Shown: positions 17,123 to 26,772 of the stretch, in pieces
How the letters are laid out: the number at the start of each line of letters is the position of its first letter
Numbering within the stretch: position 1 is the stretch's first letter
Source of the DNA: Kofleriaceae bacterium
GTDB lineage: Bacteria; Myxococcota_A; Polyangia; Haliangiales; Haliangiaceae
Reading direction: 5' to 3'
Length of the DNA: 64,000 nt
NCBI GenBank assembly: GCA_020633495.1
Contig: JACKDR010000021.1
Location: forward strand, 82,386-146,385
Program-made: the position numbers and the translations under genes
The notes under the pieces: model-generated
Database searches by the model: none
Seen by the model: the letters and a program-made list of their open reading frames with translations, nothing else
Told to the model about the DNA's origin: nothing

Positions 17123-19128
17123 CGGCCACCCGCCTTCAGCGCGACGCCGGGCAGCGCGCCGCCGCCGCGCGACAGCTGGCGCCCGAGCATCTGGCCGACC
17201 GCGCCCAGCACCGTCGTCATCACCTGCGGGTGCAGGTGGCCGCGGTAGAAGCGGGTCGCGTAGGCGAGCTGCCCCGGGGTGGTCTCGACGACCAGCGACG
17301 GGGTCAGCGCGTCGTCGAGCTCGAAGCCGCGCGGCAGCTCGCGGACCAGCCCCTGCGGATCGCAGCACGCCCGCTCGATGACCTGGCCGAGCCAGCGCGC
17401 CGGCGGCAGCCAGTGCTGCAGCGCGGTCGGCGACCACACGTAGCTGCGGGTGAGGTTGCACAGCCGGGTCACCCGGCACTGCTCGACCTCGAAGCACGCC
17501 AGCAGCACCGCCGGGTCGTCACACGGCTGACACGGCGGGTTGATCGCCGCGCACATGCGCAGCACCAGGTAGCGCATGATCACCGCGAGGCCGTCGAGCA
17601 GGCGGGCCAGGAAGGTCTGCAGCGCGCCGAGCTCGACGGCGGGGGCCGCGGCCAGCACGGTCAGCGCCCGGGCCGCGGCGTGGGCGTCGCCCGCGAGGGT
17701 GCAGTCGGCGTCGTCGCCGCCGCACGCGACCGCGTCGGCGACCCGCTGCACCAGCGCCTGGCTCGACGCCCGCGCCGCGATCTCGACCCGGGGCCCCCAC
17801 GCCGCGCCGTACTGGAACAGGCGATCGGCGCCGGCGGCGGTCTCGGGGTGGGCGCGGAGCTCGAGCGCGCGCTTCGACAGCTCGACGACCTCCTCGACGT
17901 ACGCGCGCTCGACCGCCGAGGCCAGCAGCGGCACGCGGGCGTCGGCGGCCAGGCCCTCGGTGACCGCGGCCAGCGCGCGCTCGAGCGCGGCGTCGATCTC
18001 GCCGGCCTCGCCGATGGCGGCGCGGTCGCGCTTGGTGCGCTTCTTGTCCTCGTCGGTCCGCGCCGGCTCGCGGCTGCGCCACATCGGGCCGCCGACCTCG
18101 GCGACGAAGCGCGCCAGCTCGGTCAGCCGCCGCGCCGACGGCGGGGCGTCGAGGATGGCGGCGAGCTCGTGCGAGCGCAGCCGCGCCGCCTGCAGCTCGG
18201 CCTCGCCGAGCGGCCTGACCTCGGCGTCCGCCAGGTGCGGCAGCGCGACCTGCAGCCGGTCGGCCAGGTACTGCACGGTCTGCAGATCCGCGGTCGGATG
18301 ATCGCTCTGACCCAGCGACTCGACCGCGTCGACCAGGCGCTCGAACAGGTCGCGCTTGGCCGGGCGCGGCGTCGCGCAGCGCAGCTCGAAGGTGACGCCC
18401 TCGGCGATCCGCGTGGCCTCGCAGGTCGCGGCGTCGCAGTCGTCGCCGGTGGCGTAGCGCGCGACCGGCTCGGTCAGCTGCTCGGTGTAGCGGACGTACA
18501 GGCAGTAGGTCGCCGGCGGCGCCGGCTTGCCGGCCGGCCGCGTCGCGGCCTCGACGCGGCCCGGCACCATCCCCGGCACCGCGGCCTCGTCGACCGGGCC
18601 CGGCAGCTCGCCGCCCTCCTCGACCGGCCCCGGGGGCTCGACGTCGTCGCACGGGGTGCGCTCGATCTCGCCGGCGCACGGGTCGGCGCAGCCGTGGCCG
18701 CCGTGGCTGGCGGCGCGCAGCGCGGCGACCAGCGCGTTGACGTCGAGGCGCCGGTCGCAGGCGAGCAGCAGATCGTTGCCGCAGCAGTCCAGGGCGTAGC
18801 CCGGGTGCACGACGACGTGGCCGCCGCCGCACGGATCGCACGCGACCTCGAAGCCGCACACCACGCCGGCGCCGAACAGGCGGGCGTTGCGCAGCCGGTC
18901 CTTGCCGATCACGTAGGCGAGCAGCGCCTCGAGGTCGTCCTCGGTCAGCAGCTGCCCGGCGAAGAAGCGCGGCCGCACGAACGCGGCCTCCTGGCACGGG
19001 TCGCACACCGTGCCGGCCACCGGCTGTCCCGCCGACAGCGCCCCGCCGCCGCAGCCACAGCCGCAGCCCCCGGGCTTGCCGGCGCCGCCGCAGCCGCAGG
19101 GCTTCGGGGCCGTCATCGTCGTCGTCAT
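17119..19128 (-). CDS. eCIS paralogue B (GQ-L family), Cys-rich with long helical insert
   Basis: A 669-residue protein. The N-terminus is Cys/Gly-rich (PCGCGGAGKPGGCGCGCGGG), then the shared module appears: RPRFFAGQLLTEDDLEALLA, FGAGVVCGFEV, and PGYALDCCGNDLLLACDRRL. The middle, about residues 230-520, is largely helical and charged. The C-terminal part has more cysteines (INPPCQPCDDPAVLLACFE) and a helix-strand end. The many CxxC and CC pairs hint at metal binding or disulfides. It starts at ATG 19128 with a 4-base overlap with paralogue A. No known family was recognised. Shared modules and adjacency point to joint function in the injection particle. Confidence 0.65.
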   Translation of the reverse strand: MTTTMTAPKPCGCGGAGKPGGCGCGCGGGALSAGQPVAGTVCDPCQEAAFVRPRFFAGQLLTEDDLEALLAYVIGKDRLRNARLFGAGVVCGFEVACDPCGGGHVVVHPGYALDCCGNDLLLACDRRLDVNALVAALRAASHGGHGCADPCAGEIERTPCDDVEPPGPVEEGGELPGPVDEAAVPGMVPGRVEAATRPAGKPAPPATYCLYVRYTEQLTEPVARYATGDDCDAATCEATRIAEGVTFELRCATPRPAKRDLFERLVDAVESLGQSDHPTADLQTVQYLADRLQVALPHLADAEVRPLGEAELQAARLRSHELAAILDAPPSARRLTELARFVAEVGGPMWRSREPARTDEDKKRTKRDRAAIGEAGEIDAALERALAAVTEGLAADARVPLLASAVERAYVEEVVELSKRALELRAHPETAAGADRLFQYGAAWGPRVEIAARASSQALVQRVADAVACGGDDADCTLAGDAHAAARALTVLAAAPAVELGALQTFLARLLDGLAVIMRYLVLRMCAAINPPCQPCDDPAVLLACFEVEQCRVTRLCNLTRSYVWSPTALQHWLPPARWLGQVIERACCDPQGLVRELPRGFELDDALTPSLVVETTPGQLAYATRFYRGHLHPQVMTTVLGAVGQMLGRQLSRGGGALPGVALKAGGR

Positions 19129-20477
19129 CGTGCGTTCCTCCGGCTGCCGTCGTCGGCGATCCAGAACCAGCTCTCGAAGGTGCCGCCCGGCTCGCCGTTG
19201 CCGGACCGCCACGGCAGCAGGCGGTCGGGCTCGGGCGGCGGACACGGTGGCAGCGGCAGGGGCCGGTTGCCCCAGCGCCCCAGGTACTCGGGCAGCAGCG
19301 GGACCCGGCCGCCGACGTGATCGCCGTCGACCGGCCGGCAGCACAGATCGAGCAGGAAGCTGGCCCGCACCGTGATCAGCAGGCGGTCGCCGGGCTGCAG
19401 GACCTCGTCGGAGTCCTGGACGTAGCGCACGCGGGTCCAGGCATCGGCGGGCTCGCCGGCGACCGGCACCAGCTTGCCGTCGACGTGGTAGATGAGGCCG
19501 CGGCGGCCGGTGCCGCCCTCGATCGCCCACAGATCGAAGACGCCCTCGTCGAAGCTGTCGGCGCGGACCGGCGCCGAGAACCGCAGCTCCAGGCCCTCGG
19601 CGAGCATGTCGCGCGCGTGGTCGCGCGCGTAGCGGCCGGCGTGGACCCAGCTGACCCCGGTGATCCGCGTGGTGTCGTAGGCGCCGAGCGGGCGCCGTAC
19701 GCCGTTGTCGACGCCGTACACCCGCGGCGGCCGCCCCGGGTCGATCGCGACCCGCGCCAGCACCACGCACGGCTGGTCGCAGCAGCCGTCGCACGGCGAG
19801 CACCCGACGTGGTGCGCCGGCGCCTGGGTCGACACCACGACGCAGACGTCGTCGCGGAGCCGGCCGTGGACGCACGCCGGCAGCAGCGAGCCGCAGTCGT
19901 CGACGGTGAGCGGCCGCACCGGCTCGACGCCGCGCTCGCGGAAGCACACCGAGATCCACAGCCAGACCCGCTCGCCGGCGGCCAGCGCGGCGCGGGCCCG
20001 GTCGTCGAGGTGGCGGCTCAGCTCGAGCCGCAGCGGCTCGCGCACGACGATCTCGTCGCCGCAGCAGTCGAGCGCGAGGCCGCACTCGACCTGCACGCAC
20101 GGCGGGGCCTCGACGCAGGGATCCGGGGCCGGCGGCGCCTGGGCCGGCGCGTGGGTGGCGGCGGCCGCGGCCGCGACCTCGGCCTTGGTCGGCGGCGCCG
20201 GTGGCTCCTCGGCGCCCTCGGTCGGCGGCGCCGGCGGTCGCTCCGGCGGCGGCGGCTCGGGCGCACACGGATCGCGCGGCGCCGAGCAGTCGGTGACCTC
20301 GAGGCCGCACACCACGCCCCAGCCGTGCAGGTAGCGGTTGTGCAGCCGCAGCTTGTCGCGGAAGTACTGCTGCTCGGCCTGGAACTCGCGGACGCCGAGC
20401 AGCTGGCCGTAGAAGTAGTTGATCCGCTCGAACCGAGGGATGGGCAGGCAGAGGTTGCGGGGATGCGAGCTCTTCAT
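19125..20477 (-). CDS. eCIS paralogue A (GQ-L family), Cys-rich
   Basis: A 450-residue protein that best shows the module shared by the trio: INYFYGQLLGVREFQAEQQY, then LHNRYLHGWGVVCGLEV, an acidic Pro/Glu-rich insert (about residues 55-95), then VECGLALDCCGDEIVVREPL. A cysteine-rich stretch (HHVGCSPCDGCCDQPCVVLA) and beta-rich remainder follow, ending in GGTFESWFWI. The start is ATG 20477 (preceded by GTG at 20480); TGAGGCC from the upstream stop supplies a weak ribosome-binding site. It lies directly after the gpI gene, the slot where other eCIS clusters encode tail-fibre genes. Function unknown. Confidence 0.65.
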   Translation of the reverse strand: MKSSHPRNLCLPIPRFERINYFYGQLLGVREFQAEQQYFRDKLRLHNRYLHGWGVVCGLEVTDCSAPRDPCAPEPPPPERPPAPPTEGAEEPPAPPTKAEVAAAAAATHAPAQAPPAPDPCVEAPPCVQVECGLALDCCGDEIVVREPLRLELSRHLDDRARAALAAGERVWLWISVCFRERGVEPVRPLTVDDCGSLLPACVHGRLRDDVCVVVSTQAPAHHVGCSPCDGCCDQPCVVLARVAIDPGRPPRVYGVDNGVRRPLGAYDTTRITGVSWVHAGRYARDHARDMLAEGLELRFSAPVRADSFDEGVFDLWAIEGGTGRRGLIYHVDGKLVPVAGEPADAWTRVRYVQDSDEVLQPGDRLLITVRASFLLDLCCRPVDGDHVGGRVPLLPEYLGRWGNRPLPLPPCPPPEPDRLLPWRSGNGEPGGTFESWFWIADDGSRRNAR

Positions 20478-20484
20478 CACGGCC

Positions 20485-22445
20485 TCAGCGCAGCAGGGTG
20501 TGGACGCCGACCGCCGCGGCGCGGCCGACGGAGAGCGTGGCGCCGACGCGACGCGCGCCGGGCCACAGGATCGTGGTGCGACGCAGCCGGACGTTGCCGT
20601 CGGCGCCGCCGAGCACCGGGGCCGGCAGCGCGCGCAGCGCGGTGTCGATGCCGACCGCCGCGCCGACGCCGACCAGCGGCACGGCGGCGCCGACCCGGAT
20701 CGTCGCGGCGACGTGCGCCGGCTTCTGGGCGTCGACCAGCCGCGCGAGCCGGGCCCGCCCCTGCGGGCCGGCGACGCCGGCGATCGCCGGCACCTGCACG
20801 CGGATGCGGTAGGCCAGCGCGGCGCGGGCGTCGCCGTCGGGATCGCCGTAGCTGTCGAGGCGGGTCTGGCCCAGGCGCGAGCCGCCGAGGCGGGCGCGCG
20901 CCCGGCCGCGGCCGAACAGCCGCACGGTGCCGACCCGCACGCCGCCGAGCGCGCCGAACGGCGGCACCGCGCCGAGCTCCTCGATCGCCGGCGTGACGCC
21001 GAAGGTGAGCTCGACGGCGCGGCGCAGGCCCTCGGGCGTGCCGCGTCGCCGGTACAGCTCGGGCAGCGCGGCGATCAGCGCGCGCCGGCGGTCCTCGGGC
21101 CACGCCGGATCGAGCCCGAGATCGAGCAGCGACGCCAGCCACGGCAGCGCCGCCGCCGGCGTCACCGCCGGATCGAGCAGCGCCGGGAACCGCGCGATCG
21201 CGTCGTCGAGATCGCCGATCGTGGCGTCGAACAGCGACAGGAACGCGTCGAGGAAGTCGCCGCCCTCGGCCCGGTCCCGGAACACCGCCGGCAGGTGCTC
21301 GGCGGCGGTCGCGCGCGGGAAGTCGACGCGGATGCGGCGCAGCCGCGGCGACACGTGACCGTCGCCGCGCAGCCGCAGCCGTAGCCACAGGTACCGGCCC
21401 GGCGGCTGCGCGATCAGGAAGTCGAGCGGCGCGTTCTCGACGCGCTGCCAGTCGTCGGCGTGCGGCGACGCCCCGGCGTCCTCGACGGTCGCGACCTCGA
21501 CCGCCAGCCAGCTGCGCGCCGGCAGCTCGCCGTCGATCCGGACCCGGTGCCAGACGCAGCGCGGCCGGCCGCTGTCGAGCGGACCGAGCTCGACCCAGCC
21601 GTCGCGACGGCGCGGCGCCGCGAGCGGCGGCGGCGGCGGCTCGGCGAGCGGCCGGCCGCAGCCGTCGTACCAGCGCCGCCGCGGGCTCGCGCCAGCGCGC
21701 TCGACCGCGACGCCGAAGCTGGCGCCGGCGGTGCGGACGCCGGTCGCGGGCAGCCCGGCCCGCAGCTCGTCGACGGTGACCCGCGCGAAGCGCCGCGCGC
21801 CAGGGCCGCGCGCTCGACCGCGAAGCCGGCGTCGCGGCCGCGCACGTGGCGCCGCCACGCCACCCAGATCGCGCCGTCGGCATCGACCGCCAGACGCTCG
21901 ATCGCGCCGCCGGGCCGCGGCAGCCGCGCCACCACCTCGCCGCTGCGACCGAACCCGAGCACGCCGCGGCCGCCGTCGACCACGACCCACAGGATCGCGC
22001 CCGGGCCCAGTGCGATCGGCCCGTCGCCGTCGACGGCGACCTGCCGGACCACGCGGCCGCCGGCCGCGGCCAGGACCACGACCTCGCCGGCGCCGACGTC
22101 GCGGATCGCGACCAGGCCACCGCGCACCGCCACCGCCGTCGGCCGCAACAGCGGCCGCCGGCAGCCGCGGCCGCCCGCCAGCTTCCACCAGCGATCGTTC
22201 ACCAGCCGGCCGACCCACGGCGCGCCGTCGGCCGCCAGCCACAGCTCGCACGGCGCGCAGCCGCGGGCCACGCGCGGTGGCAGCAGCCGGTCGTCGACGT
22301 CCGCCGGGTCGATCGCGCCCGGCGCCAGCGCCGCCAGCTCGATCCACCCGGCGACGACGACGCCGTCGCGGGCGTGGACGTCGTCGCGCCACCAGGCGTC
22401 GTCGTCGAGGACGCGGAACGTGGTCTCGACCGGGCCGCAGCTCAC
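20485..22445 (-). CDS. Baseplate/tail protein I (gpI-like) with N-terminal propeller-like domain; one frameshift
   Basis: From GTG 22445 the first frame encodes about 200 residues of repeating short beta units (GAPWVGRLVNDRWW, TAVAVRGGLVAIRDVGAG, IERLAVDADGAIWVAWRR) resembling blades of an NHL/SMP-type propeller. Near 21805 coding sense shifts frame and continues as RRFARVTVDELRAG to the end. The C-terminal part is a P2 gpI-like tail protein: AAEHLPAVFRDRAEGGDFLD, FDATIGDLDDAIARFPALLD, LPWLASLLDLGL and the 'LYRRRGTPEGLRRAVELTFG' motif. The interval is not a multiple of three, consistent with a single missing base. gpI joins the wedge proteins of the contractile baseplate. It is flanked by a gpJ gene and the paralogue trio. 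Confidence 0.8.
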
Positions 22446-24445
22446 GTGTCCTCCTCGGGGATCAGCTCGTGGGTCTCGGGCCACGGCAGGTCGTGGGCGC
22501 CCAGGGCGCGGTCCTGGCAGCCCAGCGACCGCACCGTGTCGACCACCAGGTTGAGGTGCGCGATCGCGCGCAGCACCGCGCGGCCGCCGATCTCGGTGGC
22601 GAGCAGACGCCGCACCAGCGCGGCGTGCTCGATCGCGGCGCCGAACCGCCAGCCGTCGCCGTCGTCGCCGCCGCGCAGGGGATCGAGGTAGCCGTCGGCG
22701 GCGCGCGCCACCGCGGCCAGGGCCTCGCCGGCGTCGAGGCCGGCGGCCAGCACCAGGCGCGCCTCGATCCGCACCGGGTGGAACCGCGCCGCCGCGGTGA
22801 CGACCTCGATGCCCGCGGGCGCCGCGTTCGCCACCAGGTAGGCGGCGACGCCCTCGAGGGTCTGCTCGTCGGGGACCGGCGGCTGGCCGTCGTCGCGCGG
22901 CTCGCCGACGACGAGGACGCCGACGACGCCGGGGATCGCGCGACCGGGCAAGCCGGGGTGGTAGCCGGCGACCGCGTGGGCGCGGCGGACGCCGCCGGCG
23001 CGCAGCGCGCACACCTCGTAGTCCGCGGGGGTCACGGCGCGACGGCGCGCCCGCAGCTCGCGCGGCCCGCGCCGCAGGGTGTCGAGCTCGTCCTCGGCGG
23101 CGACCGGGCCGCTGGCGGCGCGCGGGTTGGCGACCCCGACGACGAACGCGGCGCTGCCGACCAGCGTGTCGATCTTGCCGGCGGCGACCGCGGCCGACGG
23201 CGACACCACCCGGTAGGCCACGGCGCGCACGTGCCGGAAGCCGTCGGGCACCGAGGCGCCGTGGACGCCGTCGCCGAAGCCGACCTGGCCGCCGGCGGCG
23301 TCGAGGACGTAGACCGCGTCGTCGGGGCCGGCGGTGGCCAGCTCGTCGACCTCGCGCCACGGCGTCGGCGTACCGCCGGCGTCGACCTCGAGGCGCAGGC
23401 TGCCGGGCACCACGCCGCCGCGCGCCAGCGCGTAGCGGCGCGGCCGCCGCCCCGGCTCCTCGATCGGCTCGAGCACCTCGTCGCGCCGGGTCTCGCCCGA
23501 GGTCACCGGCACGGCGTTGAGCACCGCCCCGGCCAGGCGCGGCGCGTCGTCCCAGCGGCCCCGGACCAGCAGCGCGCGCAGCCAGCGGCGCGGCGTGTCG
23601 CCGACGACCCGCGCCTGGCCCCAGCGCCGGCCGACCGCCAGCTCGACGATGCCGGAGCGGGTCAGCGCCGCCGACTCGTCGCGCAGCAGCTGCGCCGCCA
23701 CCCAGCCGTGGCCGTCGTGGATCTGCCAGCGCAGCAGCGGCTGCGGCGCGCCCGGCGCCGGGACCAGGCCGCCCAGCGCCACCGGGTCCGGCGCGGTGGT
23801 ACGGACCGGGACGTAGAGCCCGAGCGCGATCGTCGGCGGCGCCAGCGGCGTGTCGAGCCCCAGGTAGAAGCCGTCGCCGAGCTGCGGCCGGGTGCCGAAC
23901 GGCAAGATCGCCGCGCCGCGATCGATCTCGGGCAGCTCGAGCGTCGTCAGCACGCCGCGGTGCGCGGTGGCCGCCGCGACCAGCGCGCCGGGCGTCACCG
24001 TCACGGCGCGCGCGGTCTCGAAGATCACCTGGATGCCGGCGACGTCGGTGCCGGCGATCCGGAAGCCGGGCCCGACCCCGACCACCGCGGTCGCCGAGCG
24101 CGACACCTCGAGCGCGACGATCGCCCGCATCGGCGCCGGCCCCAGCGGCGCGACGCCGGCGGCGTCGAGCACCTCGACGCGGGCGCGCACCGGCAGCTCG
24201 TCGATCACGCGGGCCGCCCGCGCCACCTGCGCGGCCACCAGATCGATCATCACCGCGCCGGGATCGTCGACGCGGCGGCTGGTCCAGCGCGGCGTGAAGC
24301 CGGCGCGGCGCGCCGCGATCTCCGCGGCCAGCGTCGCCTCGTCGGCCGGGAACACCCGCGGCTGGCGCAGCGCCGGCTGCACCGGATCGGCGTCGAGCTC
24401 GGGCGCGCGCGGCGCGACGTCGACGGTCCACCACGGCGCGCTCAT
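22442..24445 (-). CDS. Baseplate J-like wedge protein (second copy)
   Basis: A 667-residue protein with gpJ-like features. The N-terminus has RAGFTPRWTSRRVDDPGAVM, corresponding to 'W-x-D-x-x-DPG-x-x-L'. YEVCALRAGGVRRAHAVAGY and a C-terminal domain with GYLDPLRGGDDGDGWRFG follow, the phage/eCIS baseplate signature 'LDPL.GG...GWPFG'. The last about 70 residues form a wing-like region ending in NLVVDTVRSLG. With the preceding gene it forms the tandem pair that corresponds to the Pvc11-type large wedge protein plus a divergent partner. It shares 4-base overlaps on both sides. Confidence 0.82.
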   Translation of the reverse strand: MSAPWWTVDVAPRAPELDADPVQPALRQPRVFPADEATLAAEIAARRAGFTPRWTSRRVDDPGAVMIDLVAAQVARAARVIDELPVRARVEVLDAAGVAPLGPAPMRAIVALEVSRSATAVVGVGPGFRIAGTDVAGIQVIFETARAVTVTPGALVAAATAHRGVLTTLELPEIDRGAAILPFGTRPQLGDGFYLGLDTPLAPPTIALGLYVPVRTTAPDPVALGGLVPAPGAPQPLLRWQIHDGHGWVAAQLLRDESAALTRSGIVELAVGRRWGQARVVGDTPRRWLRALLVRGRWDDAPRLAGAVLNAVPVTSGETRRDEVLEPIEEPGRRPRRYALARGGVVPGSLRLEVDAGGTPTPWREVDELATAGPDDAVYVLDAAGGQVGFGDGVHGASVPDGFRHVRAVAYRVVSPSAAVAAGKIDTLVGSAAFVVGVANPRAASGPVAAEDELDTLRRGPRELRARRRAVTPADYEVCALRAGGVRRAHAVAGYHPGLPGRAIPGVVGVLVVGEPRDDGQPPVPDEQTLEGVAAYLVANAAPAGIEVVTAAARFHPVRIEARLVLAAGLDAGEALAAVARAADGYLDPLRGGDDGDGWRFGAAIEHAALVRRLLATEIGGRAVLRAIAHLNLVVDTVRSLGCQDRALGAHDLPWPETHELIPEEDT

Positions 24446-26370
24446 CGCAGCCCTCCCCCGGCGCCGCGCGGCGCCACCAGCCGCACCGCCACCGACGCCA
24501 CCGGCAGCGCGTGACGCGGCAGCTCGAGGTCGCGGCACGCCGGCAGCGGATCGCGGCCGCGCGGCTGGACCACGACGTCGGCGACCCGACCGTCGCGGCC
24601 GGCGGCGTCCTGGGCGACCCGGATCAGCGCGGTGATCCGCACGACGCCGCCGAACGGCCAGCCGTCGCCGTCGGCGCCGCCGTGCAGCGGATCGAGGTGG
24701 ACGCGCAGCGCGCCGGCCACCCGCGCCCGCAGCTCGTCGAGATCCCAGGCGTCGGCCTCGACGGTGACGTCGACGCGGATCGCGACGTAGCGGGCGGCGC
24801 GGACGTGGACCACCGTGCCGACCAGGCGGGTGTCGGCGAACCGCGCCTCGACCTGGCGCAGCAGCCCGGGGTCGGCGACCGGCGCGGTGATCGCGCGACC
24901 GGCGGCGACGTCGGCGACGCCGCGATCGCCGACCCGCGGCACCACGAAGACGGTGGTGACGCCGGGCGAGCGCACGCACGGCTCGTCGGGATCGAGGCCG
25001 ATCGCGGCGTGGGCGCGCGCCACCGCGACGCCCGGCGTGGTGCGCGCGAGCTCGACGTGATCCTCGGCGGTGACCGCCCGGGCCCGCCGCGCGGTCCGCG
25101 CCGCGACCCGGGCCCGGGCGTCGGCGGCGGCCTCGCGGTCGCGGCCGCCGACCGCCTGGACGTGGCTGCGGACGCCCAGGCCGGCGAGCGGGCTGCCCGG
25201 CGGCGGCACCGCCGCCGGCGCGGCGAGCTCCACCGGCTGCCACGCGGTCGGCCCGACGTCGCCAGCCGCACCGCCGCCGACCTCGTACCAGCCGGCGACC
25301 GCGGTGCCGGCGGCGCACCGCGGCACCCGCCCGCCCAGGCCGTCGCCGAAGCGCAGCCGCGCCGCCGCGCGCTCGACCAGTAGGACGCGATCGGCCGGGC
25401 CGCACGGCGCCAGCGTCGGCACCGCCCACCAGCGCCGCGTGACCCCGTCGGGCTCGGTGAGCCGCAGCCGCACCGCGCCCAGCGGCAGGCCGCGATCGAT
25501 CGGCAGCTCGAGGGTCACGCCGGGCAGCGGCAGCCACGGCCCGGTCGTGGGCAGCGCGCGGCGCAGCCGGTGGGTCGCGCGCACCACGTTGCCGCGGATC
25601 GCCGCCACCCGCGGCGGCGAGGTGAACGTCGCGTGCGCGGTCGTGATGCGCAGCCGCAGCTCGGCGGCGCCGGTCGGCGGCGTCAGCCGCACCACCCCGG
25701 AGCGCCGCAGCCCGCCGGTGCCGTCGCGCACCGCGTCGCCGGTCAGCGCCACGCCGTTGCACCACCAGGTCAGCTCCGCCGGCGGCGGCGCCGCGACCGC
25801 GTCGGGCGACCACGCCGGTTCGACGCCGGTGTCGTCGAGCTCGAAGCCCAGCCCGACCGGCGCGCCCGGCGGCGGCGGCGCGGCGAAGCGGACCACGATC
25901 GTCGCCTCGGCGGCGGCGCCGTCGGCGCGCAAGAGCGGCACCGGGCGGCGGCCCAGGTCGGCGGTGCGGTCGCCCTCCCAGGTCTGCAGCTCGATCGCGT
26001 CGACGGGCGCCACCGCGATCGCACGCCGGGTCGTGAACGTCAGCTCCGGGCGCCGCGCCACCTGCACCGCGAAGCGGCCGAGCCGCCGCGGCCCGGGGGG
26101 CGACAGCTCGAGCACGACTCCCGCGGCCCGCGCCGGCGCCAGGCCCTCGCCGAGCACGCCGAGGATCGCCTGGACCATCGGCTCCGGCGTGCGATCGGCG
26201 CGGTAGACCCGCTGGTCGAGCAGCCACGCGTACAGCTCGAGCAGCGTGATGCCCGGGTCGACGGGCCCGTGCATCGTCCACTGACCGCGCGAGCGCGCCG
26301 CGATCCGCCGCTGCGCCTCGGCGACCAGCTGGTCGTAGTCGACACGGTCGATCGAGTGGCCGAGGCTCAC
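24442..26370 (-). CDS. Baseplate J-like wedge protein (first copy)
   Basis: The 642-residue protein begins VDYDQLVAEAQRRIAARSRG, then DPGITLLELYAWLLDQRVYR, the highly conserved opening of eCIS/phage baseplate J proteins. A beta-rich centre is followed by a C-terminal 'LDPLHGGADGDGWPFGGVV' block. It starts at GTG 26370 overlapping the gp25 stop (GTGA). gpJ proteins form the ring that couples the spike hub to the sheath and triggers contraction. The two J proteins share the C-terminal block but differ in length and middle, so they probably occupy different wedge positions. Confidence 0.88.
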   Translation of the reverse strand: MSLGHSIDRVDYDQLVAEAQRRIAARSRGQWTMHGPVDPGITLLELYAWLLDQRVYRADRTPEPMVQAILGVLGEGLAPARAAGVVLELSPPGPRRLGRFAVQVARRPELTFTTRRAIAVAPVDAIELQTWEGDRTADLGRRPVPLLRADGAAAEATIVVRFAAPPPPGAPVGLGFELDDTGVEPAWSPDAVAAPPPAELTWWCNGVALTGDAVRDGTGGLRRSGVVRLTPPTGAAELRLRITTAHATFTSPPRVAAIRGNVVRATHRLRRALPTTGPWLPLPGVTLELPIDRGLPLGAVRLRLTEPDGVTRRWWAVPTLAPCGPADRVLLVERAAARLRFGDGLGGRVPRCAAGTAVAGWYEVGGGAAGDVGPTAWQPVELAAPAAVPPPGSPLAGLGVRSHVQAVGGRDREAAADARARVAARTARRARAVTAEDHVELARTTPGVAVARAHAAIGLDPDEPCVRSPGVTTVFVVPRVGDRGVADVAAGRAITAPVADPGLLRQVEARFADTRLVGTVVHVRAARYVAIRVDVTVEADAWDLDELRARVAGALRVHLDPLHGGADGDGWPFGGVVRITALIRVAQDAAGRDGRVADVVVQPRGRDPLPACRDLELPRHALPVASVAVRLVAPRGAGGGLR

Positions 26371-26768
26371 GGGCCCTCCGCGCGCGGCAGGTAGTACGGG
26401 AAGACCAGGCTGTCGCGGGTGTTCGAGCGCACGACCCGGTAGCCGATCGCGACGACGACCCGGCGGTCGTCGGCGGGATCCTGCTCGGCACGGACCTCGA
26501 GCAGCTCGACCCGCGACTCGAACGCGGTGATCGCCGCCCGCACCTCGCGCTCGACGGCGCGCAGGTTGCGCTCGCTGCCCGGCGCCAGCACCAGCTCGGG
26601 GATGCGGGTGCCGAGGTCGCCGCGCATGACCCGCTCGCCGACCCGGGTCAAGAGGATCAGCCGCAGCGCCTGCTCGACGCCGGCGTCGCCGTCGACGTAG
26701 CCCAGCGCCCCGGTGGTGTCGGGAGCGATCGGGAAGCGCCAGCTGCGGCCGAGGAAGTCGCTGGCCAT
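26367..26768 (-). CDS. gp25/lysozyme-like baseplate wedge protein
   Basis: The 133-residue length and sequence fit the gpW/gp25 family. It starts ASDFLGRSWRFPIAPD, then VEQALRLILLTRVGERVM, the conserved 'I-L-T-x-x-GER-x-M' motif, LGTRIPELVLAP, and a C-terminal strand pair (RVVVAIGYRVV). gp25 is the most conserved wedge component and links baseplate to sheath. The ATG at 26768 is 4 bases after the spike gene stop. Confidence 0.92.
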   Translation of the reverse strand: MASDFLGRSWRFPIAPDTTGALGYVDGDAGVEQALRLILLTRVGERVMRGDLGTRIPELVLAPGSERNLRAVEREVRAAITAFESRVELLEVRAEQDPADDRRVVVAIGYRVVRSNTRDSLVFPYYLPRAEGP

Positions 26769-26772
26769 GGGT

